64,000 nucleotides of DNA, taken from Jonesiaceae bacterium BS-20. GTDB taxonomy: Bacteria; Actinomycetota; Actinomycetes; Actinomycetales; Cellulomonadaceae. Shown one piece after another: positions 63,481 to 64,000 of this stretch; positions within the stretch are counted from its first letter, which is position 1, and each line of letters starts with the position of its first letter. The stretch is from NCBI GenBank assembly GCA_039995105.1, contig CP146203.1, forward strand, positions 2,046,001 through 2,110,000, given 5' to 3'. The notes below the pieces were generated by a model. It was not told where the DNA came from, searched no databases, and was given only the letters and a program-made list of their open reading frames with translations. A program made the translations under genes and the position numbers.

Positions 63481-64000
63481 ATGTCTGACATCTCGAATAC
63501 CATCTTGACTATGCGCGGACAGGTGACAGAAGTTCTCAAGATTTATGACTCGAGCGACAAACAATTGGTCATTCCGGTGTACCAGCGAAACTACGACTGG
63601 AAGGTCAAGCACTGCGAGCAGTTGCTGACGGATCTGGTAGACCTGATCCGGTTTGATCGACCAAAACACTTTTTCGGTGCCGTGGTTGGTAAACCTGAAG
63701 ACTCTTGGACTTGGGTGGTCATTGACGGACAGCAACGGCTTACAACGGTCAGCCTACTCATGCTGGCGCTTGCCAACCTAGCCGAGTCCGGCGCGCTCCC
63801 CTGTTCCATGGAGGATCTGAGTGCCAAGATTCGACGCTCATATCTGCTCAATGATGTTGAAAACCAGAAGACGCGGTTTAGACTCAAACCCATCAAGGAT
63901 GATTCCAACGCCTACCGCAAACTCTTTGGCCCAGAAACCGAGTTCATCGAATCTTCGAATGTCACTGCCAACTACCGGTACTTTCTAGACGCACTTCCCA
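63481..64000 (+). CDS. DUF262/GmrS-type protein (5' part, cut by window edge)
   Basis: The open frame from the ATG at 63481 runs off the right edge after 173 codons. Residues about 30-50 (VIPVYQRNYDWKVKHCEQLL) and 80-95 (WVVIDGQQRLTTVSLL) are the two hallmark motifs of DUF262, the ParB-like NTPase domain of GmrS in GmrSD type IV restriction enzymes, which cut modified phage DNA. Whether a DUF1559/GmrD-type HNH nuclease domain (DUF1524) follows cannot be seen. Defence role by family. Confidence 0.88.
   Translation, partial: MSDISNTILTMRGQVTEVLKIYDSSDKQLVIPVYQRNYDWKVKHCEQLLTDLVDLIRFDRPKHFFGAVVGKPEDSWTWVVIDGQQRLTTVSLLMLALANLAESGALPCSMEDLSAKIRRSYLLNDVENQKTRFRLKPIKDDSNAYRKLFGPETEFIESSNVTANYRYFLDALP

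Noticed and set aside
1-64000. CRISPR arrays
   Set aside because: No regularly spaced repeat of 24-37 bp was seen; the only tandem repeat is coding (51518-51732).

Overview
The window reads as the chromosome of a mid-GC actinomycete, probably of the Actinomycetaceae type. The signs are frequent GTG starts, GTGA/ATGA gene overlaps, GntR/LacI-controlled sugar importers that lack a local ATPase, and a secreted protein with an LAKTG sorting signal. The species cannot be named from sequence alone. The window is dominated by genome-defence loci, selfish elements and decaying accessory genes, set among sugar-uptake operons.

Layout. (1) Positions 1-8441, minus strand: an SNF2-type helicase, a 1606-aa Eco57I-like adenine methylase and the start of a DEAD-box helicase that runs off the left edge. 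The first two genes and the order match class 1 DISARM (DrmD, DrmMI). The third is in the DrmA position but is not securely DrmA. (2) Positions 8691-17049, plus strand and divergent from the first: a 1060-aa protein of unknown family, a 1531-aa DEAH helicase with zinc ribbons and a DUF1998-like C-terminus, and a small BRCT-like protein. This is the best candidate for an undescribed system. (3) Positions 17363-20954: an IS21-family element inserted cleanly, with a CTCAAG target duplication, into an already defective IS3-family transposase gene. This in turn abuts a beheaded sugar-importer operon (one permease, 20963-22072) with its divergent LacI regulator and two near-identical operators.

(4) Positions 23363-32873: a DUF726-like hydrolase with zinc fingers, small membrane and hypothetical proteins, an HAD phosphatase, an alpha/beta hydrolase, a broken ADP-ribosylglycohydrolase, a Fic protein behind a perfect 48-bp palindrome, and a MNT nucleotidyltransferase whose HEPN partner has been truncated. 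The truncation joins a mosaic of a jetA-like scrap and a degenerate copy of the CMD/Ltp locus found at 62.6-63.3 kb. (5) Positions 33746-39030: a FadR-type regulator, a class V aminotransferase and a complete binding protein plus two-permease importer. (6) Positions 39400-43021: a LuxR-type pseudogene, a DUF6880-like protein, a beta-carbonic anhydrase and a truncated paralogue of the 25.5-kb membrane protein.

(7) Positions 43022-49764: a complete type I Wadjet operon (jetABCD), which cleaves closed circular plasmid DNA. (8) Positions 50409-54209: a sortase-type surface protein with a homogenised 24-bp tandem repeat, an AbiEi-like antitoxin pseudogene, a PH-like membrane protein and a DUF4031-HD fusion. 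(9) Positions 54257-60904: a GntR-LacI hybrid repressor facing a sugar-importer operon that ends in a transketolase, with a promoter and overlapping palindromic operator visible at 55643-55672. (10) Positions 61410-64000: an alpha/beta hydrolase, a CMD-family protein, an Ltp-domain protein and the start of a DUF262/GmrS-type restriction protein running off the right edge.

Plasmid defence (Wadjet), phage defence (DISARM-like, GmrS-type), candidate toxin-antitoxin genes (Fic, MNT-HEPN, AbiEi remnant) and the 8.7-17 kb helicase locus therefore lie within 64 kb, together with IS elements and deletion scars. This is the look of a defence or variable island. No CRISPR array, rRNA or convincing tRNA gene was seen.
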